Positions 8,858 through 17,409 of a stretch of 64,000 nucleotides of DNA are shown here, in pieces. The translations under genes and the position numbers were made by a program. Under the pieces are notes generated by a model. The model saw only the letters and a list, made by a program, of their open reading frames with translations. It was not told the DNA's origin and did no database searches. The DNA comes from Deferribacter desulfuricans SSM1 (GTDB lineage: Bacteria; Chrysiogenota; Deferribacteres; Deferribacterales; Deferribacteraceae): assembly GCF_000010985.1 (NCBI RefSeq), contig NC_013939.1, positions 62,001-126,000 of the forward strand, written 5' to 3'. Position 1 is the first letter of the stretch; every line of letters begins with the position of its first letter.

Positions 8858-9832
8858 ATGGGGATTAGTTACAAAGAGTTAGGGCTTGTTAACACAAGAG
8901 AGATGTTTAAAAAGGCGATGGAAGGTAAATATGCCATCCCTGCTTATAATTTCAACAACTTAGAGCAATTACAGGCTATAATTCAAGCTTGTGTTGAAAC
9001 AAGATCACCTGTGATATTGCAGGTATCAAAAGGGGCAAGACAGTATGCAAATGCTACAATGTTAAGGTATATGGCTATGGGGGCTGTGGAGTATGCTAAA
9101 GAGCTTGGCTATGAAATCCCTATAGCATTACATCTTGATCATGGTGATAGTTTTGAGTTGTGTAAGGCCTGTGTAGATAATGGCTTTTCTTCTGTTATGA
9201 TAGATGGTTCTCATTTACCTTTTGAGGAGAATATTGAGATTACTAGAAAAGTAGTGGAATATGCTCATCAGTTTGATGTGACAGTTGAAGGTGAGCTGGG
9301 AGTTTTAGCTGGTATAGAAGAGGATGTAAAAGCAGAAAAATCTCACTATACAAATCCTGATGAGGTAGAAGAGTTTGTGGAAAGGACAGGGGTTGATTCC
9401 CTTGCTATTTCTATTGGGACATCTCATGGTGCTTATAAATTCAAAGTAAAACCTGGTGAGCAGGTACCACCTCTTAGATTTGACATTTTAGAGGAGATTG
9501 AAAGAAGATTGCCAGGTTTCCCTATAGTTTTACATGGTGCTTCATCTGTAATACCTGAATATGTTGAGTTAATAAATAAATACGGAGGAAATTTAGAAGG
9601 GGCAGTTGGTGTACCTGAAGACCAGCTTAGAAAAGCTGCAACAAGTGCTGTATGTAAAATAAATATTGATAGCGATGGAAGGCTTGCTTTCACTGCGAAG
9701 GTTAGGGAGTTTTTGTGGAACAATCCAAAAGAGTTTGATCCAAGAAAATATTTAAAGCCAGCTAGAGAAGAGCTTGTGAAAATGTATAAACATAAAAATA
9801 TAAATGTTCTTGGTAGTGCAAATAAAGCATAG
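8858..9832 (+). CDS. fba: Class II fructose-1,6-bisphosphate aldolase
   Basis: A 324-residue zinc aldolase. The metal and substrate motifs are present: AIPAYNFNN (about 23-31), LHLDHGD (metal His plus catalytic Asp), VEGELG, GTSHGAYKF and VLHGASS. A C-terminal NIDSD motif binds phosphate. It interconverts fructose-1,6-bisphosphate with DHAP and glyceraldehyde-3-phosphate in glycolysis and gluconeogenesis. I start at the ATG five bases after AAGGAGG; an upstream in-frame ATG would overlap the mtnA end and precede that ribosome binding site. It is the last gene before a strong terminator. A side role on methylthioribulose phosphate, suggested by mtnA next door, is speculation. Confidence 0.93.
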   Translation: MGISYKELGLVNTREMFKKAMEGKYAIPAYNFNNLEQLQAIIQACVETRSPVILQVSKGARQYANATMLRYMAMGAVEYAKELGYEIPIALHLDHGDSFELCKACVDNGFSSVMIDGSHLPFEENIEITRKVVEYAHQFDVTVEGELGVLAGIEEDVKAEKSHYTNPDEVEEFVERTGVDSLAISIGTSHGAYKFKVKPGEQVPPLRFDILEEIERRLPGFPIVLHGASSVIPEYVELINKYGGNLEGAVGVPEDQLRKAATSAVCKINIDSDGRLAFTAKVREFLWNNPKEFDPRKYLKPAREELVKMYKHKNINVLGSANKA

Positions 9833-9862
9833 AAGGGCTGCAGAAAGCAGCCCTTTTTTATT
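9833..9862 (+). terminator. Rho-independent terminator after fba
   Basis: A nine-base-pair stem, AAGGGCTGC / GCAGCCCTT, with a 5-nt loop and a run of T. It ends the 5.5-9.8 kb operon and touches the stop of the convergent small cytochrome-like gene. Confidence 0.92.
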
Positions 9863-10205
9863 GAGTACAACTTTCTGGTTCAAATGAACCTAATCCATGG
9901 TTAGTCAAAAAAGCTTCAATGTTTTTCCAATCTTTTTCTTTAAGTTTAATAGTATCTAATTCTCCATTTTTATGTATAGCTATCAACCTTTTCCTCTTAT
10001 TTTGAAAATAATATTTCCATTGCTCAATAGTGAATGTTGATGGGGTTACATAAGTGATATCTTTCTTTTTACCGGAATGACATGTTTTGTGGCAGTATTT
10101 TTTAAATTTTCTTTTACCTGCTCGTTGGCTAACAGCGAAAGCGTTGATTGCCAAGCTTAATATAAGAATTAGAGTGGTTAAAAAGATAACGGTTTTCTTT
10201 TTCAT
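9858..10205 (-). CDS. Small exported protein with a CX3CH haem-like motif
   Basis: A 115-residue protein with a clear Sec signal peptide (MKKK, hydrophobic core to about residue 20, cleavage likely after NAFA) and a strong ribosome binding site (AAAGGAGG). The mature part begins with a basic stretch carrying KKYCHKTCHSGK: C38 and C42 followed by H43, which is CX3CH where a normal c-type cytochrome has CX2CH. The rest is charged (NKRKRLIAIHKNGELDTI) and ends with a helix resembling the C-terminal helix of small cytochromes (WKNIEAFLTNHG). I think it is a periplasmic monohaem cytochrome-like protein, but haem attachment is unproven. It stands alone. Confidence 0.6.
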   Translation of the reverse strand: MKKKTVIFLTTLILILSLAINAFAVSQRAGKRKFKKYCHKTCHSGKKKDITYVTPSTFTIEQWKYYFQNKRKRLIAIHKNGELDTIKLKEKDWKNIEAFLTNHGLGSFEPESCTQ

Positions 10206-10289
10206 GGTGGCCTCCTTTAATCAAAATAAAACACCATGTCTAATTATATCATTTATTATTTAAGTGTAAATAGAAAAATAAACAGTATT

Positions 10290-10664
10290 TTATAAAGAAT
10301 TTAGATTATTTAAAATATTATTGACCCTTTTTAACAATTCATCAGGATCAAAAGGTTTCTCTACAAAATCAACAGCTCCAAGATCAAATGATATAATCAT
10401 ATTATCCAAATTTGAAAAAGCTGTTATTACTATAACAGGCAACTCTTCATCGATACTCCGTATTTTACTCAGAAAATTTAAACCATCCATAAAGGGCATA
10501 TTGATATCAGTAATAACGAGGGAGTAGCTATTGTCCTGTATCATTGCATATGCGTCTTTACCATTGTCAACAATATCAACGGAAAACCCTTTTCTTTCAA
10601 AATAGGTTTTTAAACCCAAAAGTGTGTCTGTGTTGTCTTCAACAATAAGCAACTTATAAGGCAT
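10290..10664 (-). CDS. Single-domain response regulator (receiver only)
   Basis: A 124-residue receiver domain with no output domain. The acidic pair E9-D10, phospho-acceptor D53 (VITDINMPFMDG), T81 (VIVITAFS) and K103 (VEKPFD) are all present, so it should be phosphorylatable. Its start lies 11 nt inside the end of tatD, making it the last gene of the tmk-holB-ricT-metG-tatD operon. No histidine kinase is next to it; its partner and output are unknown. Stand-alone receivers of this kind serve as phosphate shuttles or protein-binding switches. Confidence 0.88.
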   Translation of the reverse strand: MPYKLLIVEDNTDTLLGLKTYFERKGFSVDIVDNGKDAYAMIQDNSYSLVITDINMPFMDGLNFLSKIRSIDEELPVIVITAFSNLDNMIISFDLGAVDFVEKPFDPDELLKRVNNILNNLNSL

Positions 10665-11481
10665 TTAATTCACCGAAAAGTTTTGTGAAGTTTTTCTCCG
10701 TTTGTTTTGCAAGTGTTACAATATCCACATCTTTTAATTGAGAAATAAAATTTGCAGTATAAATTGTATGAGAAGGGTCGTTTGTTTTCCCCCTTTTAGG
10801 TACAGGTGCAAGATATGGGGAGTCTGTTTCAACTAATAGATGATCAATAGGTATCTCTTTAACAGATTCTTGTATTTCAATAGCTTTTTTATAGGTAACA
10901 TTTCCAGCTACAGAAATCAAAAAATCGTTATTTAAAGCCCAATTCATTATTTTCTTATCGCCATTAAAACAGTGGATTATACCTCTTAATTTTTTTTCAG
11001 CATTCATTTCATCTAAAATTTTTATAAGGTCGTCGGTGGCATCCCTGTTATGAATAATTATCGGTTTTTGTAGAGAGATGGCAAGATCAAGAAAAATCCT
11101 GAATACATTTTGTTGAATATCTTTTGGCGCATAATTTCTGTAATAATCCAACCCTATTTCACCAATAGCGATAACTTTTTCATTTTCAGCAAGTTGTTCG
11201 AAAAGACTCAACTCTTTTATATTAAAATCAGCTGAGTCATGAGGGTGTACACCAATTGCAGCATAAACAAAATCATATTTTTTTGCTATTTCCAAAGCTT
11301 TTACAGAATCTTTGTAATTGATACCAATATTTACAATTCTATGAATTCTATTTTGTTTGCATTTTTTAAACACTTCTTCAAGGTTCGAATTTAATGGCTC
11401 AAAGTGAATATGAGAGTGGGAATCAGTGAAGAATGCCCCACTCTCTTTTAGCTTGTTTATCTGTGTTTCAATGTCTATCAT
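10654..11481 (-). CDS. tatD: TatD-family metal-dependent DNase
   Basis: A 275-residue TIM-barrel hydrolase. Metal-binding motifs are seen in order: DSHSHIHF (residues about 20-27), the Glu of AIGEIGLDYYRN, IIHNRDA, GIIHCFNGD and VETDSPYLAPVP. The N-terminus has about 18 extra residues before the first motif. The family carries out 3'-5' exonuclease or deoxyribonuclease action on DNA, with proofreading or repair roles proposed. It sits in the classic order metG-tatD, and its start overlaps the metG stop by 4 nt. Confidence 0.9.
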   Translation of the reverse strand: MIDIETQINKLKESGAFFTDSHSHIHFEPLNSNLEEVFKKCKQNRIHRIVNIGINYKDSVKALEIAKKYDFVYAAIGVHPHDSADFNIKELSLFEQLAENEKVIAIGEIGLDYYRNYAPKDIQQNVFRIFLDLAISLQKPIIIHNRDATDDLIKILDEMNAEKKLRGIIHCFNGDKKIMNWALNNDFLISVAGNVTYKKAIEIQESVKEIPIDHLLVETDSPYLAPVPKRGKTNDPSHTIYTANFISQLKDVDIVTLAKQTEKNFTKLFGELNAL

Positions 11482-13400
11482 TTTATTATACTTCCTGCTG
11501 GGACATCATTGGGCAGTTCTACAACAACATGTTTATCCCCAATCCAGGCAGCTAAAATCATCCCTTCAGATTTTACACCCATAAGCTTAGCAGGTTTTAA
11601 GTTTGAAACTACTGCAACTGTTTTCCCTTTTAAATCTTCTGGATTATAACTTTTAGCAACACCTGCCACTATCTGTCTTATGTCGTTATTTCCAAGATCA
11701 ACTTTTAGTTTTAACAACTTTTCAGATTTTTTAATTTTTTCAGCTTCTAGTATTTTACCTGCTTTTAATACCACTTTTGAAAACTGGTCTATTGTGATTT
11801 GTTCAATTTCTGGTTCTGGTTTTGTTTTTTCATTTTCAGCTTTTATTTTATCAATAAATTCTTTTTCATCTATTCTTGGGAAAAGCTGTTTAGCTTCTCC
11901 GAGTTTTAGTCCAGGTTTTAATTGTTTTACTTTTTTCAAATCTTCAAAGTCACTTTTAAATACATCTATATCGATATTTAATTGTCTTCTTATTTCTTCA
12001 GATGTTTGAGGCATAAATGGATAAATTAGTAAAGATAATATTCTTATTCCGTCCAATACTAAATAAAGAACAGATTCTAATCTATCCCTTTTAGATTCAT
12101 CTTTTGCTAACATCCATGGAGCATTTTTATCTATGTATTTATTTAGCTCTGATACAAGTTGCCAGATTGAAATGAGAGCTTTGTTGAAAGCTATATTGTT
12201 TAGATGAGTATCTACTTCATCAAAAACCTCTTCTATTTTTGCTAAAAGCTCTTTGTCTGTTTCATCTTCAACTTTATACTCAGGGATTATGCCATTAAAA
12301 TATCTTTTAACCATCCCCATTGTTCTATTTAATAGGTTTCCCAAGTCATTAGCCAGATCACCATTTATTCTGTGAATTAAAGCTTTAAAAGAGAAATCAC
12401 CATCTAAGCCAAAAGGGACTTCTCTTAACAAAAAGTATCTAATAGCGTCTACTCCAAAGGTATCCACGAGCCAGTTAGGGTCTATGGCATTGCCAAGAGA
12501 TTTACTCATTTTTTGACCTTCTACAGTCCACCAGCCATGGGCAAATACCTTTTTAGGTAATGGAAGACCAGCACTCATGAGCATTGTGGGCCAATAAACT
12601 GTATGGAATCTGAGAATATCTTTACCAACAAGATGGACATCTGCTGGCCAATATTTTTTAAACTGCTTTGTTTCATCTAAATAACCAATTGCAGAAATAT
12701 AGTTTGTCAAAGCATCTATCCAAACATAAATTACATGATTTTCGTCCCCAGGGACAGGTATTCCCCATTTAAATGATACTCTACTAACAGATAAATCTTT
12801 TAAACCTTCTTTTATGAAAGATACAATTTCATTTTTTCTGGAAGTTGGTTGTATAAAATCTGGGTTTTCTTGGATATATTTTAGTAATTCGTTCTGATAT
12901 TTTGACATTTTAAAAAAGTAACTTGGTTCTTTCAATTTATGAGTCTCTCTGCCACATGATGGGCAATGGTTACCATCTAACAACTGGGTTTCAGTCCAAT
13001 AAGTTTCACAAGGGGTGCAGTACCAACCTTCATATTCTCCCAAATAAATATCTCCATTTTCTTGCATTTTTTTGAAAATTTTTTGTACTGTTTTTTTATG
13101 CTCTTCATCAGTAGTTCTTATAAATTTATCATTGGATATATTAAGTTTTACCCATAAGCTTTTAAATCTTTCAACAACAGTATCTGCAAGCTCTTTTGGA
13201 GTAATACCTTTTTTTTGTGCTGCTTGTTCGATTTTTTGTCCATGTTCATCTGTCCCGGTCAAGAAGAAAACATCATAACCACAAAGTCTTTTATACCTAG
13301 CTAAAACGTCAGCAGCAACTGTTGTGTATGCATGACCAATATGAGGGACATCGTTTACATAATAAATAGGGGTGGTAACATAAAAGGTTTTATTGCTCAT
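11478..13400 (-). CDS. metG: Methionyl-tRNA synthetase
   Basis: At 640 residues this is the form with a C-terminal tRNA-binding domain. It has the class I signature HIGH (H20-H23), a zinc-knuckle insertion with CTPCETYW...CPSCG, and the KMSKS loop near residue 297-301. An anticodon-binding helical domain follows, then after a charged linker an EMAPII/Arc1p-like OB domain (about 535-640, KVVLKAGKILEAEKIKKSEKLLKLKVD) that helps dimerise and grip tRNA. It charges tRNA-Met and initiator tRNA; both CAT tRNAs of this window are likely substrates. It overlaps ricT and tatD by 4 nt each. Confidence 0.96.
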   Translation of the reverse strand: MSNKTFYVTTPIYYVNDVPHIGHAYTTVAADVLARYKRLCGYDVFFLTGTDEHGQKIEQAAQKKGITPKELADTVVERFKSLWVKLNISNDKFIRTTDEEHKKTVQKIFKKMQENGDIYLGEYEGWYCTPCETYWTETQLLDGNHCPSCGRETHKLKEPSYFFKMSKYQNELLKYIQENPDFIQPTSRKNEIVSFIKEGLKDLSVSRVSFKWGIPVPGDENHVIYVWIDALTNYISAIGYLDETKQFKKYWPADVHLVGKDILRFHTVYWPTMLMSAGLPLPKKVFAHGWWTVEGQKMSKSLGNAIDPNWLVDTFGVDAIRYFLLREVPFGLDGDFSFKALIHRINGDLANDLGNLLNRTMGMVKRYFNGIIPEYKVEDETDKELLAKIEEVFDEVDTHLNNIAFNKALISIWQLVSELNKYIDKNAPWMLAKDESKRDRLESVLYLVLDGIRILSLLIYPFMPQTSEEIRRQLNIDIDVFKSDFEDLKKVKQLKPGLKLGEAKQLFPRIDEKEFIDKIKAENEKTKPEPEIEQITIDQFSKVVLKAGKILEAEKIKKSEKLLKLKVDLGNNDIRQIVAGVAKSYNPEDLKGKTVAVVSNLKPAKLMGVKSEGMILAAWIGDKHVVVELPNDVPAGSIIK

Positions 13401-14104
13401 ATTTTTCCTCCACTTTCTTCATCAACTATATCTTGAAATTCTATAAATTCACCATCTTCTAAATCTTCTTCATAGGTTTCATACATTAAGCAGCACATAA
13501 GCCTACTACATACACCAGATATTTTTGATGGATTTAATATTAGATTTTGGTCTTTTGCCATTTTTATAGAAATATTTTGAAAGGTTCTTAAAAAGGTAGA
13601 ACAGCACAGCTCTCTTCCGCAAACACCTATTCCACCTAAAATTTTTGTAGCATCTCTAACTCCAACCTGCCTCATTTCGATCCTTGTTCTAAATACTCTT
13701 GCAAGATCTTTTACAAGCTCTCTGAAATCTATCCTCCCATCAGCCGTAAAGTAGAATGTTAACTTTTTTCTATCAAGCGTATATTCAGCTTTTAATAATT
13801 TCATTTCGTGTTTATGCTTTTTTACAAATTGCTTGCAAATTTCAAGAGCCTTGATTTCATCTTTTTTGTTTTGTACAAGCCTTGTTAAATCATCACTATT
13901 TGCAAGCCTTAAGACCTTTTTCATTACAGAAAGGTCTTCTATTTGAATTTTTCTGTCAGGGATGATTACTGTGGCTATATCTTCCCCTTTTTCTGATTCT
14001 ACGACTACAAAATCCCCTCTTTTAGCATTAACATTATTGGTTAAAAAATAATATATTTTCCCAGCCCTTTTAAAGGCAACACCTGTAGCATTTATCTCAA
14101 TCAC
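13397..14104 (-). CDS. ricT: PSP1-domain protein, RicT (YaaT) family
   Basis: A 235-residue protein with the Cys-rich PSP1 core: GVCGRELCCSTFL, then SGVCSRLMCCLMYE, giving the closely spaced cysteines that ligate Fe-S clusters in the Bacillus RicT-containing complex. In Bacillus it acts with RicA and RicF on RNase Y and development; in diderm bacteria the role is not well defined. Position between holB and metG is the classical conserved one. The start overlaps the holB end by 8 nt. The acidic C-terminal tail (EDLEDGEFIEFQDIVDEE) is typical of the family. Confidence 0.88.
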   Translation of the reverse strand: MIEINATGVAFKRAGKIYYFLTNNVNAKRGDFVVVESEKGEDIATVIIPDRKIQIEDLSVMKKVLRLANSDDLTRLVQNKKDEIKALEICKQFVKKHKHEMKLLKAEYTLDRKKLTFYFTADGRIDFRELVKDLARVFRTRIEMRQVGVRDATKILGGIGVCGRELCCSTFLRTFQNISIKMAKDQNLILNPSKISGVCSRLMCCLMYETYEEDLEDGEFIEFQDIVDEESGGKI

Positions 14105-14885
14105 TTTTTACCTCAATAATTTTTGTAATTAAATACCCTTTTGCTATATCAAGATTAATATTATAGTCAACACTTTTCAAAATATCCAGCAGATAATCTG
14201 TAAACTGTATCATCTTTATGCTATTTTTTTCAAAAGCTATTTTCTTTGCCTGTTTGACAATTGATGTCAAAAGGTTTTTAAGCTCTTCTCTATCATTTGT
14301 TTTATTAATCTCGTTTAGAATATTAAGTAAAGGTTCATTTTGAATATCAAAAACATTTTTTTCTTCAACCTCGTTATTAAAAATTTGAGCAATTTCATCT
14401 TTTGGCAATCTATGAAAATTAATTTTTATACATCTGGATCTAATTGTTGGGATAATCATTTCATAGTTGTGAGTTACTAAAATAAAAGTGGTATCAAGTG
14501 GCGGTTCTTCTAATGTTTTGAGCATAGCATTTGCAGCTTCTCTTTTTATTTTGTGGAAATTATCTAAAATGAAAAATTTTCTTTTACCAGTAAAAGATGA
14601 TAAAAATGCTCTTTCGTTTAAATCTCTAATATTATCAATAGTTAGGTCATTTTCATTTAATAAAATTACATCGGGATGAGTGTTTTGGTCTATTTGAATG
14701 CAGCTGTTACAACTGCACTCTTCAAAAAACTTTTCATCTTTACAATGGGCAGCTTTTGCTAAATTAATCGCGAAAAACTTTTTCCCAACTCCTTCATTTC
14801 CAGCAAATATATAAGCTGGATGGAATGTATCGTTTATCAAAATTGTTTTAAAATAACTTTTAAGATGCTTGTGCCCTACAAACAT
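14097..14885 (-). CDS. holB: DNA polymerase III delta' subunit
   Basis: A 262-residue clamp-loader AAA+ protein, somewhat shorter than E. coli delta'. It has a P-loop (AGNEGVGKKFFA, about 29-40), a four-Cys zinc module (CKDEKFFEECSCNSC), the DEAD-like region replaced by FILDNFHKIKREAANAML, and the sensor-1 SRC motif (PTIRSRCIKINF). It is part of the clamp loader that opens the sliding clamp during replication. It sits between tmk and ricT, overlapping both by 8-10 nt. Confidence 0.9.
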   Translation of the reverse strand: MFVGHKHLKSYFKTILINDTFHPAYIFAGNEGVGKKFFAINLAKAAHCKDEKFFEECSCNSCIQIDQNTHPDVILLNENDLTIDNIRDLNERAFLSSFTGKRKFFILDNFHKIKREAANAMLKTLEEPPLDTTFILVTHNYEMIIPTIRSRCIKINFHRLPKDEIAQIFNNEVEEKNVFDIQNEPLLNILNEINKTNDREELKNLLTSIVKQAKKIAFEKNSIKMIQFTDYLLDILKSVDYNINLDIAKGYLITKIIEVKSD

Positions 14886-15538
14886 AGCTTTTCGTTTACG
14901 ATTGATTTTATTTCTTTGAATAAGCTATCTATATCTCTATCACCATTAATAACTTTAACATTTTTGTAATTTTTACTATACCATAAAAAGCCTTCTCTAA
15001 CCTTTTTATAAAAATCGATACCGTTTTTTTCAAATTTACCTTCAGAATTTTCACAGTTTTGATCTTTTAATCTTTTTAGAGCTCTTTCAAGAGCTATTTC
15101 AACTGGTAAATCAATTATAATTGTCAAGTCAGGCCATTTGAATACTGTGTGCTGCTCTAAATATTGTAAAAAAGATTTCTCTAATCCACGTGCAAAGATT
15201 TGATAAGCATAAGTTGATGAGATAAATCTATCACAAATGATAGTTTTGCCACTGTTTAATCCTGGAATTATAATTTTTTTTTGATGTTCTAATCTATCTG
15301 CAGAATATAGAAGCAGTTCTGTATTAGGTTCGATATCATAATCTGTTGAAATCAATATATTTCTTAAAATAGTACCAGTTTTTGTGCCACCAGGTTCTTT
15401 AGTTAATAGAATATTTAATCCAATATTGTTAAGGTATTCTTTAAGTAATTTGCACTGGGTAGTTTTACCACACCCATCAATACCATCGATTACTAAAAAG
15501 AAACTTTTCTTAATTGGTTGCACAGTCTTCTTTATCAC
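14876..15538 (-). CDS. tmk: Thymidylate kinase
   Basis: A 220-residue P-loop kinase with Walker A DGIDGCGKTTQ (about 18-28), the DR(F/Y) motif CDRFISSTYAYQ, and a lid region with ALERALKRLKDQN. It phosphorylates dTMP to dTDP for DNA synthesis, complementing the ThyX gene elsewhere in this window. The start is uncertain: the GTG used here overlaps the upstream gene by 29 nt, and a second in-frame GTG 15 bases later would give MQPIKKSFFLVIDG, with AAGAAG just before it. Either gives an intact enzyme. Confidence 0.92.
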   Translation of the reverse strand: MIKKTVQPIKKSFFLVIDGIDGCGKTTQCKLLKEYLNNIGLNILLTKEPGGTKTGTILRNILISTDYDIEPNTELLLYSADRLEHQKKIIIPGLNSGKTIICDRFISSTYAYQIFARGLEKSFLQYLEQHTVFKWPDLTIIIDLPVEIALERALKRLKDQNCENSEGKFEKNGIDFYKKVREGFLWYSKNYKNVKVINGDRDIDSLFKEIKSIVNEKLCL

Positions 15539-16439
15539 CCTGTAGTTTTTTTATTGTATGTGGAATTGCAGGAAAAACAGTTTCAAGGTTTTCTAAAGCA
15601 CCTTTTGGACTACCTGGGACATTTATAATTAAAGAGTTTCTTCTTGTACCACACATAGCTCTTGAAATTAAAGCATGTGGTGTTTTTTCAAAACTTTTCA
15701 TTCTCATTGCTTCTGCAAAACCTGGTAGCTCTTTTTCAATAACTCTTTTTGTAATGTCTGGAGCGATATCTCTTGGAGAGATACCAGTTGAACCGTTTGT
15801 AATTATTAAGTCAAACTGTTGTAAATCTGTGAAGTCAACAAGCATATTTTCCAAAATATCTTTTTCATCAGGGATCATTTCATATCTGATAAATGAAGTT
15901 TTTAAATTTTGCTCTATGTATTCTTTAATTTTTATACCTGTTATATCTTCTCTTTCACCTTTACTCCCTTTATCACTTAATGTTATTATAGCTACACTAA
16001 AACCATCTTTTGGGAGCACCTCTATTGTGTCACCAACAGTTATTTTTCCACTATTTTTTACAACAGCGAAAATACCCTCTTTTGGCATTATGCAATCACC
16101 TGCTTGATAGTAGATGGCACACCTGTGGTGACAGATTTTACCTATCTGAGAGATTACAAATTCAATATTGTTTATTTTAAGTCTTTCACCCACCTTCATT
16201 TTGCACAGCTCAATACCTTCGGTGGTTATATTTTCTGCGAAATCACCACTTTTTACATCAAGGCCTAAGTTTCTCATCTTTTCTATACTTTCTTTTGCTA
16301 AAAAACTTACCTGTCTATGCCAGTTGCCAGCGTGTGCATCACCAACAATGCCATAATTTTCTTTTATTTCTACAGAATTTACATTGTATTTTCTTGTCCC
16401 TTTTTTCTCACTGATAGAAACAGCAAAAACTTTGCCCAT
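15510..16439 (-). CDS. MOSC domain fused to MogA/MoaB molybdopterin adenylyltransferase
   Basis: A 309-residue two-domain fusion. Residues 1 to about 143 form a MOSC domain (GIVGDAHAGNWHRQVSFL, GDFAENITTEGIEL, CHHRCAIYYQAGDCIMPKEGIFA), the sulfur-carrier fold related to molybdenum cofactor sulfurases. Residues about 145-309 form a MogA-like domain (TLSDKGSKGEREDITG, ITNGSTGISPRDIAPD, NVPGSPKGALENL), which adenylylates molybdopterin before metal insertion. A cytoplasmic role in molybdenum/tungsten cofactor maturation is implied. It heads the tmk-holB-ricT-metG-tatD operon, overlapping tmk. No other moa/moe genes are in view. Confidence 0.9.
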   Translation of the reverse strand: MGKVFAVSISEKKGTRKYNVNSVEIKENYGIVGDAHAGNWHRQVSFLAKESIEKMRNLGLDVKSGDFAENITTEGIELCKMKVGERLKINNIEFVISQIGKICHHRCAIYYQAGDCIMPKEGIFAVVKNSGKITVGDTIEVLPKDGFSVAIITLSDKGSKGEREDITGIKIKEYIEQNLKTSFIRYEMIPDEKDILENMLVDFTDLQQFDLIITNGSTGISPRDIAPDITKRVIEKELPGFAEAMRMKSFEKTPHALISRAMCGTRRNSLIINVPGSPKGALENLETVFPAIPHTIKKLQGDKEDCATN

Positions 16440-16484
16440 AAATCACCTCAATCAAATTTTATCATATAATAAATAAATCGCAGT

Positions 16485-17393
16485 TTAAGTCAAATAAGAA
16501 ATTAATATGGGTAAGGTTAGTCCAGATAAAATTGTTGAAAGAAGAATTGTTGTTGAGAGAAATTCAGGTGATCTATTGAATCTGATAGCATACATCAGAG
16601 GGAGAAGGGCGCTTGGTGCAGAAGTTTGAACAATGGCTACTTGTTTTTCTATCCCTTCAATATTCAAAAAAATTGTAATACAAATTGCCACTAAAGGTGA
16701 AATAACCAGTCTTAGAAATACTGATAAAAAAGCTGGTTTTAATAGTTTTGATGTAAATTTAATTTTGGATAGTTGAAGACCCAAAATAAATATTAGAAGT
16801 GGAATTGCTGCATTGGATAAAATTCCAAATGATTTGTCTAAAAATTCTGGAAGTCTAAGGTTAAACTCAGAAAATATTATAGCAAGTAAAAATGCGTGGA
16901 TAAGTGGTATCTTTAATACATCTTTGAACGCAAGTAGAAAATTTTTCTCATTTGATGATAACATTATGGCAAGTGTGGAAAGAGGGATATTGAATACCAC
17001 AAAATAGATAATAGAAAAGAAAACCCCTTTATTACCATATGCGAAACTAATAAGAGGCAAACCAAAATTTCCGACATTTATCATTGAAACGGACAGTATA
17101 AATGGTATTTTATATTTTGCATCGTTAATGAAAAATTTGAAAATAATTAGCGAAATAATTATCAATAATGATACTAATAAAATCATAAATATCATTGGCT
17201 TGTACAAGCTGATTAAATTAATTTTGTATGAAAGTAGAGAGTGAAATACAAAAATTGGTGCAAAAATGGTTAATGTAATATCAGTCACAAAACGAAAATC
17301 TATATCTTTTACCCTGTTATAAATAAACGCAATTGCAATAATAACAAATATTGGTAAAACAGTTTTTAAAAATATGGTAAAAAGGGTTATCAT
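16485..17393 (-). CDS. AEC family transporter (auxin efflux carrier type)
   Basis: A 302-residue integral membrane protein with about ten hydrophobic helices in two five-helix repeats, as in the bile-acid:sodium/AEC superfamily. Family phrases include VFHSLLSYKI, NVGNFGLPLISFAYGNKGV and QTSAPSALLPLMYAIRF. Bacterial AEC members transport small organic acids such as malonate or malate. Neither substrate nor partner can be assigned here, because the neighbours are a lipoprotein and the MOSC-MogA fusion. It follows the lipoprotein gene by 16 nt and is probably co-transcribed with it. Confidence 0.85.
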   Translation of the reverse strand: MITLFTIFLKTVLPIFVIIAIAFIYNRVKDIDFRFVTDITLTIFAPIFVFHSLLSYKINLISLYKPMIFMILLVSLLIIISLIIFKFFINDAKYKIPFILSVSMINVGNFGLPLISFAYGNKGVFFSIIYFVVFNIPLSTLAIMLSSNEKNFLLAFKDVLKIPLIHAFLLAIIFSEFNLRLPEFLDKSFGILSNAAIPLLIFILGLQLSKIKFTSKLLKPAFLSVFLRLVISPLVAICITIFLNIEGIEKQVAIVQTSAPSALLPLMYAIRFNRSPEFLSTTILLSTILSGLTLPILISYLT

Positions 17394-17409
17394 TATAAAA
17401 TGTTAGTTT

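Noticed and set aside
15514-16107. Long open frame on the plus strand opposite the MOSC-MogA gene
   Set aside because: It is the antisense of a gene with clear motifs; its translation is Ser/Phe/Ile-rich with no family likeness or ribosome site.
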